Shown in pieces: positions 11,555 to 11,875 of a stretch of 11,875 nucleotides of DNA. The translations under genes were made by a program, and so were the position numbers. Each line of letters opens with the position of its first letter. Positions within the stretch are counted from its first letter, which is position 1. The notes below the pieces were generated by a model that saw only the letters and a program-made list of their open reading frames with translations, was not told the origin of the DNA and did not search any database. This stretch comes from Hadesarchaea archaeon (GTDB lineage Archaea > Hadarchaeota > Hadarchaeia > Hadarchaeales > Hadarchaeaceae): contig JACIWF010000030.1 of the NCBI GenBank assembly GCA_014361095.1, forward strand, positions 1 through 11,875, given 5' to 3'.

Positions 11555-11810
11555 GACAAAAAAAATGCACTTTAAGTGAGGAATTTGGGGCAGATCGTGG
11601 GGGCCAGGGCCCTGGTGAGAGTGAAGTGATCTAAGGACCTGGCCCTCAACCCCTCTTGATTTGAGTTTCAGCGACTTTCAGCGAACCCGCGCGGTCGTAG
11701 CCGGCGACCGCGTGTTGAACTTGTCAGCGCCGACGTTTTTTTGGACAGTGAACTTTCGTTTCCGGGGTGCGCGTCCGTTCTTTTTTGCGCATCCGATTAA
11801 TATCCGGCAA
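11524..11810. other. Non-coding, repeat-rich region (candidate cis-acting locus)
   Basis: I see no gene here. It contains the perfect palindrome CCAGGGCCCTGG (11604-11615); an inverted repeat GGGCCAGG (11601-11608) with CCTGGCCC (11638-11645); a direct repeat TTTCAGCGA at 11666 and 11676, 10 bases apart; an inverted repeat CGCGGTCG (11690-11697) with CGACCGCG (11705-11712); and T-tracts at 11736-11742 and 11781-11786. An AT-rich ATTAATAT (11796-11803) may be a weak TATA box. Dense repeats next to a transfer region suggest an origin of transfer, an origin of replication or an operator cluster; none can be assigned. Confidence 0.45.
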
Positions 11811-11875
11811 ATGAACTGTTTTCCCCTTTGGGGAAACGGAGGTGAGGGCATTAAGAAAAGGTTTGCCGTGATCGC
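11811..11875 (+). CDS. Start of a gene cut by the window edge
   Basis: A frame is open from an ATG at 11811 to the end. The best ribosome site, GGAGGTGA (11838-11845), instead points to an in-frame ATT at 11850, 7 bases from its GGAGG core. That start would give MKKRFAVIA, typical of a signal-peptide or cytoplasmic N-terminus. A small hairpin, TTTCCCC/GGGGAAA (11820-11836), precedes the SD. Which start is used is uncertain, and no product can be named from so few residues. Confidence 0.4.
   Translation, partial: MNCFPLWGNGGEGIKKRFAVI

Overview
The window looks like part of an archaeal conjugative plasmid or integrated element, most likely from a thermophilic euryarchaeon. The grounds are TATA boxes placed so that two genes would be leaderless or nearly so, GGAGGTGA-type Shine-Dalgarno (SD) sequences, frequent AGG/AGA/ATA codons beside many CGC/GGC codons, pyrimidine-rich T-tract terminators, archaeal ribbon-helix-helix (RHH) proteins and an archaeal-type prepilin peptidase. 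Thermococcales is my best guess, but no rRNA or tRNA is present to prove it. All genes I can support are on the + strand.

Region 1 (1-433) holds a small RHH protein with its own promoter. Region 2 (about 480-8314) is a tightly packed operon of ten genes behind one TATA box: a 56-aa RHH protein, three small membrane proteins (the first with a VirB2/pilin-like hydrophobic end), two small soluble proteins, an M48 metalloprotease, an A24 prepilin peptidase, a VirB6/TrbL-like polytopic protein, and a 998-residue VirD4/TraD-like ATPase. Together they read as the membrane channel, assembly and processing factors, and DNA pump of a type IV secretion (conjugation) apparatus. No VirB4-like ATPase and no classical HUH relaxase is visible in the window.

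The ATPase carries a winged-helix segment and a PD-(D/E)XK-like nuclease segment after the motor. That order recalls MOBC/Replic_Relax relaxases, so this may be a coupling protein fused to its own relaxase. The VirB6-like protein starts with a class III (archaellin/pilin-type) signal sequence and lies directly behind the prepilin peptidase gene.

Region 3 (8314-10410) begins with five GTGGCAC iterons and a TATA box, followed by a long hairpin-rich leader. Two genes of unknown function (8678 and 9571, the second a two-zinc-finger protein) begin with nearly the same N-terminus. The spacers share one architecture: T-tract terminator, short hairpin (often with a GNRA loop), then an A-rich SD. Region 4 (10413-11523) is more A+T-rich and encodes a metallo-beta-lactamase-fold protein and a probable RHH regulator preceded by repeated GTATATAC palindromes. 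Region 5 (11524-11810) is non-coding and rich in inverted and direct repeats, a candidate cis-acting locus. A new reading frame opens at the right edge.
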